NCBI RefSeq assembly: GCF_004834005.1
Contig: NZ_STFF01000008.1
Location: 124,001 to 188,000 of the forward strand
From: Niastella caeni
Lineage (GTDB): Bacteria; Bacteroidota; Bacteroidia; Chitinophagales; Chitinophagaceae
Direction of reading: 5' to 3'
DNA: 64,000 nt
Below the pieces are notes generated by a model. That model did not search any database. It saw only the letters and a list, made by a program, of their open reading frames with translations, and was not told the DNA's origin. This document shows positions 17,758 through 27,194 of the stretch, piece by piece. Position 1 is the first letter of the stretch, and each line of letters starts with the position of its first letter. Both the position numbers and the translations under genes were made by a program.

Positions 17758-18012
17758 CTTTTATATGCGGATGGCTAATTGCTTATTGCGAATCTTCTTT
17801 TTATCTAGCTTATTCTGCCTCTGAAAATTACATCGTTGCCGGGAACGATTGCATAGATAAATGCATACGAAATCTATCATTTTAAAAAATATCTCAATAG
17901 TATTGACATTGGATTTATGTTAAAGACGATTGTAATTAATTAAGTAATTCAGGTTTCTGGCCCCTCCAGACAGGTATCCGGAATCTATAAGAACCTCAAA
18001 AAGAACCGCCAT
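17758..18012. other. Promoter region of the susC2 operon
   Basis: This is the rest of the gap after the terminator that follows susD1. A short stretch of GCTAATTGCTTATTGC-type repeat (about 17771-17786) precedes the operator module at 17832-17905. The remaining roughly 105 bp would be the susC2 leader. Its last 20 bases resemble those before susC1 (an A-rich tract, then CGCCAT directly before the ATG). Confidence 0.55.
17832..17905 (+). promoter_or_regulatory. Pectin-locus operator/promoter module 2 (susC2)
   Basis: The operator ATCGTTGCCGGGAACGAT lies at 17832-17849, AAATATCTC at 17887-17895 and TTG at 17903-17905. The gaps of 37 and 7 bp are identical to module 1. The operator differs from the susC1 copy at one base, in the spacer between the arms. 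A weak TATGTTAA follows at 17916. Confidence 0.75.
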
Positions 18013-21000
18013 ATGAGCATGCGAATTACCTTGGTAGTCCTTCTTTTCATTTCTCCATTTTTTCTATTTGCGCAAACCCGACAAATTAAAGGAACAGTCA
18101 CCGATGAGAAAGGTGCACCCCTTGCCGGTGTAAGTGTGTTGGTGAAGAACATGCAAAATGCGCAGAACGGTACACAAACAGATGCGTCGGGAAAGTTTTC
18201 TCTGACTGTAGGTGGTAAAACCGGGAAAGTTACTTTGGTCATAAGTTATCTGGGTTATAAAAAAACGGAAGCATCTGCAGATGGTTCCAAAGCCCTGGAA
18301 ATTCAATTGGATAAAGAAGACAATAGCCTGGATGACGTAGTGGTGATAGGCTACGGAAAAACTAAAAAAAGAGACCTGACTGGTGCAGTGGGTGTTCTTA
18401 CTGGTAAGGACCTGATCAAAACGCCGGTGGCCAATGCTGCCGAAGCGCTTACCGGTAGAGTGGCCGGTTTGCAGATCACCACCACCGAAGGATCGCCCGA
18501 TGCCGAAATAAAAGTACGGTTACGCGGCGGTACTTCCATTTCACAGGATAATGCACCCTTATATATTGTAGACGGTTTCCCGGTAAGCAATATCAATAAT
18601 ATTGCCGCTTCCAGCATCGAAACCATGACCTTCCTGAAAGATGCTGCGTCTACCGCTATTTACGGTTCACGCGCCAGCAATGGGGTATTCCTGATCACTA
18701 CCAAAGAAGGTAAGGCTGGTAAAATAAATGTTTCTGCCAATGCTTATGCCGGGGTCAGAAAAATAACCAAAGAACTGGAAGTATTGAGACCGTACGAGTA
18801 TGTAAAATACCAGTATGAGGTTGATCAGTCAAAAACCTTCCAGGATTATTATGGTTCTTATGCTGACCTCGATATATATAAATCAATAAAAGGAACCAAC
18901 TGGCAAAAGGAAGTGTTTGGCCGTAATGCACAACAGCAATATTACAATGTGGGTTTAAATGGTGGTTCAAAAACAGCGCGGTTCAACCTGGGACTTACCC
19001 GAAACAAGGAAGAAAGCGTTATGATTGGTTCAGGATATGAGCGCAATAACCTCGATTTTAAACTCAATGGTGAAATAGGCCCAAAGGTCACGTTCGATCT
19101 TAATACACGTCTTGGTTTCATGAAGATCGACGGCGCCGGCGTGAATGTGGGGTCAGGTTCTGTTACCCGTTTACGTAACTCCATCAAGTATGCGCCAACC
19201 CGCGGTTTAAGTGAGTTTGATCAGAGTGTGATAGATGATAATACCATTACGGCAGAAGATCAAAGTTTGTTATACGATCCCGTTGCCTCAGCCAATGATG
19301 AATACAAAAAGCAATCCCGCCTCAACAGTACATTCAATGGCGGTGTTACCTGGAAGATCATGGAAGGCTTAAGCTTCCGGTCGGAAGGTGGTTTCGAATT
19401 CAGGAATGAGCGTACCGATAACGTATGGGGGCCACATACCAATGCTGCACAGCAATATGCCGGTCAGCCCATTGGTAATATCTATACCCTGAACGGTTCA
19501 TCTTATCGCATCTCAAACTATTTCACCTACGATAAGCGGGGCATTTTCCCCGGCCATAATTTAAATGTGGTGGCAGGGCAGGAGATCCTTTCAGCCGGAT
19601 ATAAAACCGTTACCAACGAATCCCGTTTCTTTCCTACCTACATGAAATATGAAGATGTGCTGGCCAATATGAACTTTGGTACGGCCATCCCTACGGTAAC
19701 CTATATTGCGCCGGATGATCGTATGCGGTCATACTTCGGGCGCCTTAATTATACCATCAACAATAAGTATCTTATAACAGCCACTTTCCGCGGCGATGGT
19801 TCCAGCAAATTTGCCGATGGAAAGCAGTGGGGCTTTTTTCCTTCTGCCGCCGTGGCCTGGAAAATATCTGAAGAAGACTTCCTGAAATCGGTTGACTGGT
19901 TAACCCAGTTGAAATTGAGGGCCAGTTATGGCGAAACGGGGAACAACCGCATTCTGGCCGGTCAGTGGCAAATGAAGTATATAACCAGCAACGAAAATAA
20001 ACCCTATTACCTGGGCGAAGTGGAAGCCCGCAATTTTATTCCCGATAACCTGTTGTACAATCCTGAGTTGAGATGGGAAACTTCCATTATCAGAAACGTT
20101 GGGGTTGACTTTAGCTTGTTCAACAACCGGTTAAGCGGTACCGTAGATGTATATAAGAACACCACCCGCGACCTGCTGTTAACACGGCCCGTACCGCCTA
20201 ACTCAGGTTATACGGGACAGTTAATAAATCAGGGCAGCACTACCAATCGCGGCATTGAACTTACCCTCGAAGGAAACATTGTAAATACAAAGGATTTCAG
20301 CTTGTCGGCCTCATTCAATATCGGGTTGAACAAGAATAATGTAGATGAATTTAAGAACGGCGATATAAACTATAAAACGTATACTTCTGGCTGGAATGGC
20401 ACTGCCCAACCGCTGGAAGATTTCCTGGTACAACAAGGTCAGCCGGTGGGCCAGATGTACGGTTATGTTACCGATGGCATGTACACCTTTGATGATTTCA
20501 CCTTTAACACCACTACCAAAAAGTGGGACCTGGTATCTGGTGTGCCTGATAACAGTTCATTGATCTCGCCCGGTTATTTTGGTCCTGGTATCCTGAAGTT
20601 CAAAGATATCAGCGGCGCCGATGGCAAGCCCGACGGCAAAATTGACGCCTATGATAAAACCGTGATCGGTAATGCCAATCCCAAACATCAGGGGGGCTTT
20701 AATCTGAATGCCCGGTATAAAGGCTTCGACTTCCTGGCATTTTTTAACTGGACATACGGAAACCAGATCTATAACGCCAATAAGATCGATTATACTACTT
20801 TACTGCTCAGTCGTAAATACCAGAATATACTGGCTGAAATGGACCTGAATCACCGCTTCACGATCATTGATCCTGAAACCGGATATAATGTAGCAACCGG
20901 TTCCAATGCCAATCCTGAGCGCCTGATGCAATTAAATGAGAACGCTACTATCTGGAGTCCTTTAATGACGGTAACACCCCTGCACTCATGGGCTATTGAA

Positions 21001-21249
21001 GATGGATCATTCCTGCGCCTGAACACGATAACTGTGGGCTATACGGTTCCCCGTAATTTATTGCGCCGCGCCCACATCAGCAACCTGCGGGTATACGTAA
21101 CAGCGTACAACCTGCATACCTGGACGAGCTATACAGGATTTGATCCGGAAGTTGATACCCGCAGAAATCCGCCTGTAACGCCTGGTGTTGATTTTTCTGC
21201 TTATCCAAAAAGCCGCTCATTTGTAGGTGGTATTAACGTAACATTTTAA
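18013..21249 (+). CDS. SusC/RagA-family TonB-dependent outer-membrane transporter (pair 2)
   Basis: This 1078-residue SusC protein has a signal peptide (cleavage near LFAQTRQ), a regulatory beta domain (QIKGTVTDEKGAPLAGVSVLV), the plug with SusC signatures (VIGYGKTKKRDLTGAVG, ALTGRVAGLQITTTEG, DNAPLYIVDGFPVSNI, ASTAIYGSRASNGVFLITTK) and a barrel ending in VTF. It heads what looks like a five-gene operon: susD2 follows after 10 bp, then the DUF5123-like lipoprotein, the PL1 lyase and the CE12 esterase. It is a paralogue of susC1 and shares its operator module and start region. It lacks the STN domain of susC3, so it should not signal through the ECF sigma pair. Confidence 0.93.
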   Translation: MSMRITLVVLLFISPFFLFAQTRQIKGTVTDEKGAPLAGVSVLVKNMQNAQNGTQTDASGKFSLTVGGKTGKVTLVISYLGYKKTEASADGSKALEIQLDKEDNSLDDVVVIGYGKTKKRDLTGAVGVLTGKDLIKTPVANAAEALTGRVAGLQITTTEGSPDAEIKVRLRGGTSISQDNAPLYIVDGFPVSNINNIAASSIETMTFLKDAASTAIYGSRASNGVFLITTKEGKAGKINVSANAYAGVRKITKELEVLRPYEYVKYQYEVDQSKTFQDYYGSYADLDIYKSIKGTNWQKEVFGRNAQQQYYNVGLNGGSKTARFNLGLTRNKEESVMIGSGYERNNLDFKLNGEIGPKVTFDLNTRLGFMKIDGAGVNVGSGSVTRLRNSIKYAPTRGLSEFDQSVIDDNTITAEDQSLLYDPVASANDEYKKQSRLNSTFNGGVTWKIMEGLSFRSEGGFEFRNERTDNVWGPHTNAAQQYAGQPIGNIYTLNGSSYRISNYFTYDKRGIFPGHNLNVVAGQEILSAGYKTVTNESRFFPTYMKYEDVLANMNFGTAIPTVTYIAPDDRMRSYFGRLNYTINNKYLITATFRGDGSSKFADGKQWGFFPSAAVAWKISEEDFLKSVDWLTQLKLRASYGETGNNRILAGQWQMKYITSNENKPYYLGEVEARNFIPDNLLYNPELRWETSIIRNVGVDFSLFNNRLSGTVDVYKNTTRDLLLTRPVPPNSGYTGQLINQGSTTNRGIELTLEGNIVNTKDFSLSASFNIGLNKNNVDEFKNGDINYKTYTSGWNGTAQPLEDFLVQQGQPVGQMYGYVTDGMYTFDDFTFNTTTKKWDLVSGVPDNSSLISPGYFGPGILKFKDISGADGKPDGKIDAYDKTVIGNANPKHQGGFNLNARYKGFDFLAFFNWTYGNQIYNANKIDYTTLLLSRKYQNILAEMDLNHRFTIIDPETGYNVATGSNANPERLMQLNENATIWSPLMTVTPLHSWAIEDGSFLRLNTITVGYTVPRNLLRRAHISNLRVYVTAYNLHTWTSYTGFDPEVDTRRNPPVTPGVDFSAYPKSRSFVGGINVTF

Positions 21250-21259
21250 TTGACTTGCT

Positions 21260-23116
21260 ATGAAAAAAAGATTATCTATCGTATTAATAGCTATTGCAGG
21301 CCTTTCTGTAACTGCATGTAAAAAAGATTTTCTCAATACCTCATCGCCTTCTGAATTTACCCCCGACCTGGTATTTTCATCAACGGCGTATACTGATTTT
21401 GCCATAACCGGCACCTATGCATTGCTTACGCAGGATCAACTGTATTCGGCCCGCTTACCGTTGAACTATGCCACCAATTCAGATATTGAAGTGGCGGGCG
21501 CAGATAACGCATCTTACAAAGAGAACAGTACCCGCGGCTTATCGAACTACCTGGGTACGGCAGATAATACGTCCCTTTCCCGTGAGTGGACAACCATTTA
21601 CAAATTGATAGAGCGGGCTAACCTGTGTGTTGATGGCATCAGGAAAAGTGGTCTGATGAAAACATCCGATTCATCAACTATGAAAGCTTTCCTGGGTGAA
21701 GCCATCACCTTGCGCTCCCTGGCTTATTTTGAACTGGTAAAGAACTGGGGCGATGTTCCTTATAAAGCAGAGCCCACCAAATACGATCTGTCGAATGTTT
21801 ACCTGGCGCCTACTGACCGCGATTTAATTTATGATTACCTGTTAACCGACCTGCAGGAAGCGGAGAATTATGTTCCCTGGGTAGGAAGCGGCGGAACATA
21901 TGCTACAGTGGAAAGAGTAACAAAAGGATTTATTAAAGGCCTGATTGCCCGTATTGCCCTGTTTAGAGGTGGATACAGTTTGCGCAACAGGAATGGCAAT
22001 GCTGTTACCGAACGCGGCAGCGACTGGCAGAAGTATTACACCCTGGCCCGTACAAAATGCCAGGAGATCATGACCCAGGGCGTGCACAAGCTGAACAGCA
22101 GCTATATTGATATCTGGAAAAAACTTTGCTCACTTCAAATGGATGCCACCTACCAGGAAAACCTGTTTGAAGTAGCCAATGGATTGGGACGAAGTGGAGA
22201 AATGGGTTATTCTATCGGTATTCGGTTTTATACCAATTCAAAATATGGCTTCGGTAACAATGCCAACGTGGTGAACACTACCGCCTGGTATTTCTACATG
22301 TTCGACCAGCAGGACCTTCGCCGCGACGCTACGGTTGCTTATTATACCTATAGCAACGGTTCTGCCGATGTCAAAGAAGTATTTCAAACAAATCCCATGT
22401 CGTTCAACTTTGCCAAATGGGACCAACGGTTTATGGGGTCAAACTGGAGCGCTCTGAACAAAGCCGCTTCCGGAAAATTTGGTTACGGTATTAACTGGTC
22501 GGTTATGCGATATGCCGATGTGTTGCTGATGTTTGCTGAAACTGAGAATGCTTTAAATGGACCCACTACTTTGGCTAAAGATGCCTTGAAGCAGGTGCGT
22601 AGCCGCGCGTTTGCCGATGCAGACAAAGCTACCAAGGTTGAATCGTATGTAAATGCGCTTACTGATCAAACTTCTTTCTTCAACGCCATTGTAAACGAAA
22701 GAGCGTATGAGTTTGGTGGTGAAGCGATTCGCAAATATGACCTCATTCGCTGGAACCTGCTGGTGAGCAAAATACAGGAGCAACGGGATGGCTTTAAGAA
22801 AATGCTGGCGGGCACAGCGCCTTACAATACATTGCCCACGTACCTGTTCTATAAATATCAATCAGATAATGAGATCCTCGATAAATCAGGAATTAATTTC
22901 TATGTAGACAAGGGCACAGCTGATATAGCAGGGTATACAAAAGTTGCCTGGCTGGCTGGCCTGAGCGCTGCCAATAAAACCCTGTATTCAGAACGTGTTG
23001 ACCTGTTCAGCAGCGGATTAACGTCGGGCGGTGTGCAGAACCGGCACCTGTATCCCTATGCCAGTTCTTCAATAGCCGAGTCGCAGGGAACATTGGTGAA
23101 TGCGTATGGATTTTAA
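21260..23116 (+). CDS. SusD/RagB-family surface glycan-binding lipoprotein (pair 2)
   Basis: This 618-residue SusD protein has lipobox SVTAC (Cys20) and conserved SusD segments: GEAITLRSLAYFELVKNWGDVPY near residue 150, KGLIARIALFRGGYSLR near 215, VMRYADVLLMFAETENALNGP near 415 and NERAYEFGGEAIRKYDLIRWNLL near 480. It starts 10 bp after susC2 and so is translationally close to it. It should form the lid of the SusC2 transporter and bind pectin-derived oligosaccharides at the cell surface. It is similar in layout to susD1, supporting duplication of the pair. Confidence 0.93.
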   Translation: MKKRLSIVLIAIAGLSVTACKKDFLNTSSPSEFTPDLVFSSTAYTDFAITGTYALLTQDQLYSARLPLNYATNSDIEVAGADNASYKENSTRGLSNYLGTADNTSLSREWTTIYKLIERANLCVDGIRKSGLMKTSDSSTMKAFLGEAITLRSLAYFELVKNWGDVPYKAEPTKYDLSNVYLAPTDRDLIYDYLLTDLQEAENYVPWVGSGGTYATVERVTKGFIKGLIARIALFRGGYSLRNRNGNAVTERGSDWQKYYTLARTKCQEIMTQGVHKLNSSYIDIWKKLCSLQMDATYQENLFEVANGLGRSGEMGYSIGIRFYTNSKYGFGNNANVVNTTAWYFYMFDQQDLRRDATVAYYTYSNGSADVKEVFQTNPMSFNFAKWDQRFMGSNWSALNKAASGKFGYGINWSVMRYADVLLMFAETENALNGPTTLAKDALKQVRSRAFADADKATKVESYVNALTDQTSFFNAIVNERAYEFGGEAIRKYDLIRWNLLVSKIQEQRDGFKKMLAGTAPYNTLPTYLFYKYQSDNEILDKSGINFYVDKGTADIAGYTKVAWLAGLSAANKTLYSERVDLFSSGLTSGGVQNRHLYPYASSSIAESQGTLVNAYGF

Positions 23117-23137
23117 TAACCCTTAATCTTCGTAGAA

Positions 23138-24763
23138 ATGAAATCAACAATTATAAATAAGATCTTCTTAACGGCGGTACTGGCCGGTATTATCTGCACA
23201 GGCATAGTATCCTGTAAAAAATTTAACGACTGGAATGCCGATGAGAATTACGACCGGCTGTTCCGTCCAACTGAGTTGCAGGGTATTGTGGATGGGGTAA
23301 CCGTAACGTTGCGGTGGAAACCTAAGCCATCAACCAATTCTTATACAATAGAATTGAGCAAGGATAGTTTGCAGTTTGCAACGATTACAAAAAGTTATAC
23401 GGCTACCGGCACCAAAGATGCAGACGGCTATATTAATTACGTAATCCCTGAACTTCTTGAGCCGTTGACCAGGATGTCGGCAAGGGTTAGAGGCCTGGAT
23501 ACAACAGAAGAAACAGGGGCGTCAGAATGGGCGGCTGTTACTTTTAAAACCGCTACCGAACAGATCATGACTACGGTAACGGATTCCGATAAAACGCCGT
23601 ATACCGTTACGCTGAAGTGGAAAGTGCCTAACCAGGTAACGCATTTTATGCTTGTTAACGACCAGGGTGCAGGAACAAAATACGATATCGCAGATGCTGA
23701 GAAAACAGCCGGATCAAAAACGATTTCCAGTCTTACACCTACAAAAACCTATACGGCGCTGTTATATTATAATACAAGTATTCGTGGATCGCAAGCCTTC
23801 ACGCTGCCGGCCGATCTGCCCAGCGGGCCTAATGTTGTTTTGGTAGGCGCTACAGATGACCTGGCCACGTTGATAACGAATGTGGCTACAGGAACTATGT
23901 TTGTTTTACGGCAGGGAACCAGGTATACTACCGATAATCCTATCATTATTCCTAATGGTGTTTCATTTACCATATGGGGCGAGTCGGGCGCTAACAAACC
24001 TATTCTGGCATTTAATGGGTTTACGTTGCCGGCATCTGCAGGTACTATAAAATTCGAGAACCTCGATATTACGGGTTACCAGGATGCCAATACTTCCCTT
24101 ACCAAACGCAACTATATCTTCAACCAGTCAACGGCCAGCAACACATCAGAGATCATATTTGAGAACTGTACCATCCGTAACCTGGTTAACTCACCCATGC
24201 GTATCCAAAGCGCCAATGCGATAACCATTGATAAGTTCACGGTTAACAAATGTATGGTTTATGACATTGGAGACAACGGAAGCAACGGTACCTATGCCTT
24301 TATAAACAACAATGTGGCTACCGGAAAGATCAACAATATAACGATCACCAATAGCAGTTTTGCTAAAATCGGCTACGGTCTTGTTCTGCATAACCTGGCG
24401 CCATCTGTGACCCTGAATGTGAGCAATAATACATTTTACAATGTGGTAGGTAACGCCCGGTATTTCATCGATTATAATGCGCAGGCCATTTCGGGCGGCT
24501 TTACTTTCCAGAATAACATTCTTGCAAAAACATTGTCGCCTGCTGCTACCGCAAGGGGCATCCGTGCAGGAACAGCCGCTACTGTGGCCAGCAACTACAA
24601 GGCGTTGGATGTTACGTTTGCAGGCAATGCCATTAGCAACATAATCGATTATACCAAACCTGCTGCGGACCTGTTTACAGATCCTGATAATAATAATTTT
24701 CTGATAAAGGATAATACGTTCGCGGGCCGGTCAGATAGCGGTGATCCGCGCTGGAGACTGTAG
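23138..24763 (+). CDS. DUF4957/DUF5123-like surface lipoprotein of pectin locus
   Basis: This 541-residue lipoprotein has lipobox IVSC (Cys26). Residues about 40-135 look like a fibronectin type III domain (LQGIVDGVTVTLRWKPKPST), and a second such segment follows near 150-225. The C-terminal half is rich in N, T and I repeats such as NITITNSSFAKIGYGLVLHNL, typical of a right-handed parallel beta-helix, and ends with a GDPRWRL tail seen in DUF4957/DUF5123 proteins. Such proteins sit next to susD in pectin loci and are thought to bind glycan at the surface. No catalytic residues can be assigned. It lies 21 bp after susD2 and 23 bp before the PL1 lyase. Confidence 0.75.
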   Translation: MKSTIINKIFLTAVLAGIICTGIVSCKKFNDWNADENYDRLFRPTELQGIVDGVTVTLRWKPKPSTNSYTIELSKDSLQFATITKSYTATGTKDADGYINYVIPELLEPLTRMSARVRGLDTTEETGASEWAAVTFKTATEQIMTTVTDSDKTPYTVTLKWKVPNQVTHFMLVNDQGAGTKYDIADAEKTAGSKTISSLTPTKTYTALLYYNTSIRGSQAFTLPADLPSGPNVVLVGATDDLATLITNVATGTMFVLRQGTRYTTDNPIIIPNGVSFTIWGESGANKPILAFNGFTLPASAGTIKFENLDITGYQDANTSLTKRNYIFNQSTASNTSEIIFENCTIRNLVNSPMRIQSANAITIDKFTVNKCMVYDIGDNGSNGTYAFINNNVATGKINNITITNSSFAKIGYGLVLHNLAPSVTLNVSNNTFYNVVGNARYFIDYNAQAISGGFTFQNNILAKTLSPAATARGIRAGTAATVASNYKALDVTFAGNAISNIIDYTKPAADLFTDPDNNNFLIKDNTFAGRSDSGDPRWRL

Positions 24764-24786
24764 CTTTATAGAATAAACTACAAGTA

Positions 24787-26190
24787 ATGAAAAAGAGACT
24801 GTCATATTCTTTACTGTTAACGTGCATAGTATTGGTGGAAGCCATGGTTGCCGCAGCGCAACCCATTGCCTTTCCCGGTGCAGAAGGATTTGGGAAGTAT
24901 ACTACCGGCGGCCGGGGTGGAAAAGTGTTGGTGGTTACTACGCTTGAGGATGATGGGGCCGGCAGTTTAAGAAAGGCAGTACAGGCAAAAGGACCGCGTA
25001 TTGTTGTGTTTGCGGTGTCGGGCACTATTCATTTGCAATCAAAGCTGGATATAAAAGGAAACATAACCATTGCCGGGCAAACAGCGCCCGGTGATGGTAT
25101 TTGTTTAGCTGATTATCCCGTGGTTTTGTCAGGTGATAATATCATTGTGCGGTACCTGCGGTTTCGCATGGGCGATAAAAATCAAAAAGGCGGCATGGTA
25201 GATGGCAGTGGCAGCGATGACGCTTTTGGCGGTACCCGGCGAAATAATATTATCGTGGATCATTGCTCGGTGAGCTGGAGCACCGATGAAGCGCTTTCGG
25301 TGTACAGCGGCGACAGTACTACGCTGCAATGGAACCTGATATCGGAGCCATTGAACTACAGCTATCATTTTGAAAAAGGCGATAAAGATTACGAGCATCA
25401 TGGGTACGGTGGTATCTGGGGCGGCCGGCATTTATCGGCTCACCATAATCTCTTTGCCCATTGCAATAGCCGTAACCCCCGGTTCAACGGGTTGCGTAAC
25501 ACCTCCGAAGAGAATGTCGATTTCAGGAACAATGTTATTTACAACTGGGGCGGAAATAACGTGTATGCCGGTGAAGGCGGCAATTACAACATCGTGAACA
25601 ATTACTACAAGTACGGACCTAACACCAATAAAAAGGTAATGTACCAGGTGGTAAATCCCTGGAGCAAGCCACCCATACCCTATGGGAAATATTTTGTTGA
25701 TGGAAATTATGTAGACGGGTCGTATGAGGTAAGCAGTAATAACTGGCAGGGCGTACGCCTGGGCGACAAGAACACCGATGATCCGGCGCTGGCAAAAGCA
25801 ACCGCGCCGTTTGCGATCGTAGCAGTTACAACACAATCCGCAAAAGATGCGTATGAATCGGTATTGATACAAGTGGGTTGCAGTTTACCTAACAGAGATA
25901 CCCTGGACGAACGGATCATAAACGATGTAAAACACCGCAAGGGCCGGTTTATTGATGTGCAGGGCGGTTATCCGCATGGCACCGAATATGAAGCTACCGT
26001 AAATGCATGGCCAGTATTACGCTCAGTGCCTGCAGCACCGGATAAAGACCATGATGGAATGCCTGATGCCTGGGAATCAGCGCATGCGTTGAACCCGGCG
26101 GATGCTGGAGATGCGATTTTATTTACGCTGGATAAAGAGTATACGAATGTGGAAGTGTATGTGAATGGGTTAGTGGAGGCAAAAAAATAA
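24787..26190 (+). CDS. Secreted PL1-family pectate lyase
   Basis: This 467-residue polysaccharide lyase cleaves polygalacturonate by calcium-dependent beta-elimination, giving 4,5-unsaturated oligosaccharides. A signal peptide ends near VAAAQP; the mature protein starts with the PL1 hallmark FPGAEGFGKYTTGGRGG. Calcium-site aspartates are in IVDHCSVSWSTDEAL (near 157), and the catalytic arginine is in NSRNPRFNG near residue 228. The C-terminus has a thrombospondin-3-like calcium motif (DKDHDGMPDAWES near 418) but no type IX sorting domain. It lies in the susC2 operon, 6 bp before the CE12 esterase. It is closely similar to the first domain of the giant enzyme at 27195. Confidence 0.9.
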   Translation: MKKRLSYSLLLTCIVLVEAMVAAAQPIAFPGAEGFGKYTTGGRGGKVLVVTTLEDDGAGSLRKAVQAKGPRIVVFAVSGTIHLQSKLDIKGNITIAGQTAPGDGICLADYPVVLSGDNIIVRYLRFRMGDKNQKGGMVDGSGSDDAFGGTRRNNIIVDHCSVSWSTDEALSVYSGDSTTLQWNLISEPLNYSYHFEKGDKDYEHHGYGGIWGGRHLSAHHNLFAHCNSRNPRFNGLRNTSEENVDFRNNVIYNWGGNNVYAGEGGNYNIVNNYYKYGPNTNKKVMYQVVNPWSKPPIPYGKYFVDGNYVDGSYEVSSNNWQGVRLGDKNTDDPALAKATAPFAIVAVTTQSAKDAYESVLIQVGCSLPNRDTLDERIINDVKHRKGRFIDVQGGYPHGTEYEATVNAWPVLRSVPAAPDKDHDGMPDAWESAHALNPADAGDAILFTLDKEYTNVEVYVNGLVEAKK

Positions 26191-26196
26191 ACGAAC

Positions 26197-26931
26197 ATGA
26201 ACAGGATTATAGTCATTGGGTTGATGTTGTTAACAGCTTTTACCATGCCGCCGAAGAAGAAGATCACGGTGTGGTTAATAGGCGATTCAACGATGTCGGC
26301 TAAAGAGGTGAAAACCTATCCGGAGAACGGGTGGGGGATGCCCTTTGTATATTTTTTTGATAGTACGGTAAAAGTAGACAACCGCGCCCAGAACGGTCGC
26401 AGTACAAGAACGTTTATGGAGGAGAACCGCTGGCAGCCGGTGGTAGCTGACATGCAGGAAGGCGATTATGTTTTTATTCAGTTCGGGCATAATGATGAAG
26501 TAAAGACAAAAAAGAGCTACACTACAGAAGATGAGTTTAAAGCTAACCTGGTTAAATACGTTACCGATACCCGAAGCAAAAAGGCCAACCCGGTTTTATT
26601 GACGCCGGTGGCGCGTCGCAATTTTGATTCAACGGGTCACGTAGTAGGAACGCATGATGTGTATGCACAAATTGTGCGCAACGTGGCCAAAGAAAATAAT
26701 GTGCCGTTGATTGATCTTGATAAAGAAGGGCAGGCGCTGTACCAGCAGTGGGGAGTTGACAAGTCAAAATTATTATTCAATCATCTGGCGCCGGGCGAAC
26801 ATCCCAATTACCCGCAGGGGAAAGAAGATAACACTCATTTCAATGATCTGGGCGCCCGCATGATAGCGCAAATTGTATTGAAGAACATAAAGAGTTTGGG
26901 ATTGGAATTAGGTGAGAGAGTGAGAAGGTAG
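26197..26931 (+). CDS. CE12-type rhamnogalacturonan acetylesterase (SGNH hydrolase)
   Basis: This 244-residue GDSL/SGNH esterase is of the rhamnogalacturonan acetylesterase type, which removes O-acetyl groups from the pectin backbone so that lyases and hydrolases can act. The catalytic serine is in LIGDSTMS (Ser31), the oxyanion glycine and asparagine are in NRAQNGRSTRTF and FIQFGHNDE, and the Asp/His pair is in DNTHFNDLGA near residue 212. The N-terminus is hydrophobic (RIIVIGLMLLTAF), so export is likely. It starts 6 bp after the PL1 stop codon and is the last gene of the susC2 operon. Confidence 0.9.
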   Translation: MNRIIVIGLMLLTAFTMPPKKKITVWLIGDSTMSAKEVKTYPENGWGMPFVYFFDSTVKVDNRAQNGRSTRTFMEENRWQPVVADMQEGDYVFIQFGHNDEVKTKKSYTTEDEFKANLVKYVTDTRSKKANPVLLTPVARRNFDSTGHVVGTHDVYAQIVRNVAKENNVPLIDLDKEGQALYQQWGVDKSKLLFNHLAPGEHPNYPQGKEDNTHFNDLGARMIAQIVLKNIKSLGLELGERVRR

Positions 26932-27146
26932 CGAGTAGTAAGTTGCTAGTAGCGAGTGGGGAGAATGGCGAGGTCGCGATAGCTATCGGGAGTGAGTGGC
27001 GAGTAGGAGAAAGGCAAAAGACAAGAGTGAGCTTCGAATGTAAACCCCACTAGCCATTTACTACTAGCCACTAGCTTCTGTTTGCGTGTAGCGTTTAGCT
27101 GTATTTGCATTCGGCTTTTGGCTTACAGCTTATTGCTTGCAGCTTT
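26932..27146. repeat. Intergenic cluster of CTAGTAGCGAGT and GCTTGCAGCTT-type repeats
   Basis: The gap after the CE12 gene is almost entirely short degenerate repeats: GCGAGTAGTAAGTTGCTAGT near 26932, ACTACTAGCCACTAGC near 27059, and GCTTACAGCTTATTGCTTGC at 27121-27140. Related words recur at 37093-37140, 39552-39620, 53741-53770 and 61683-61707. A 12-bp palindrome CGATAGCTATCG lies at about 26977. Confidence 0.6.
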
Positions 27147-27194
27147 TTCACCATTGCCCATTGTATATTGATTTTACAACCATACTAACGAAGA

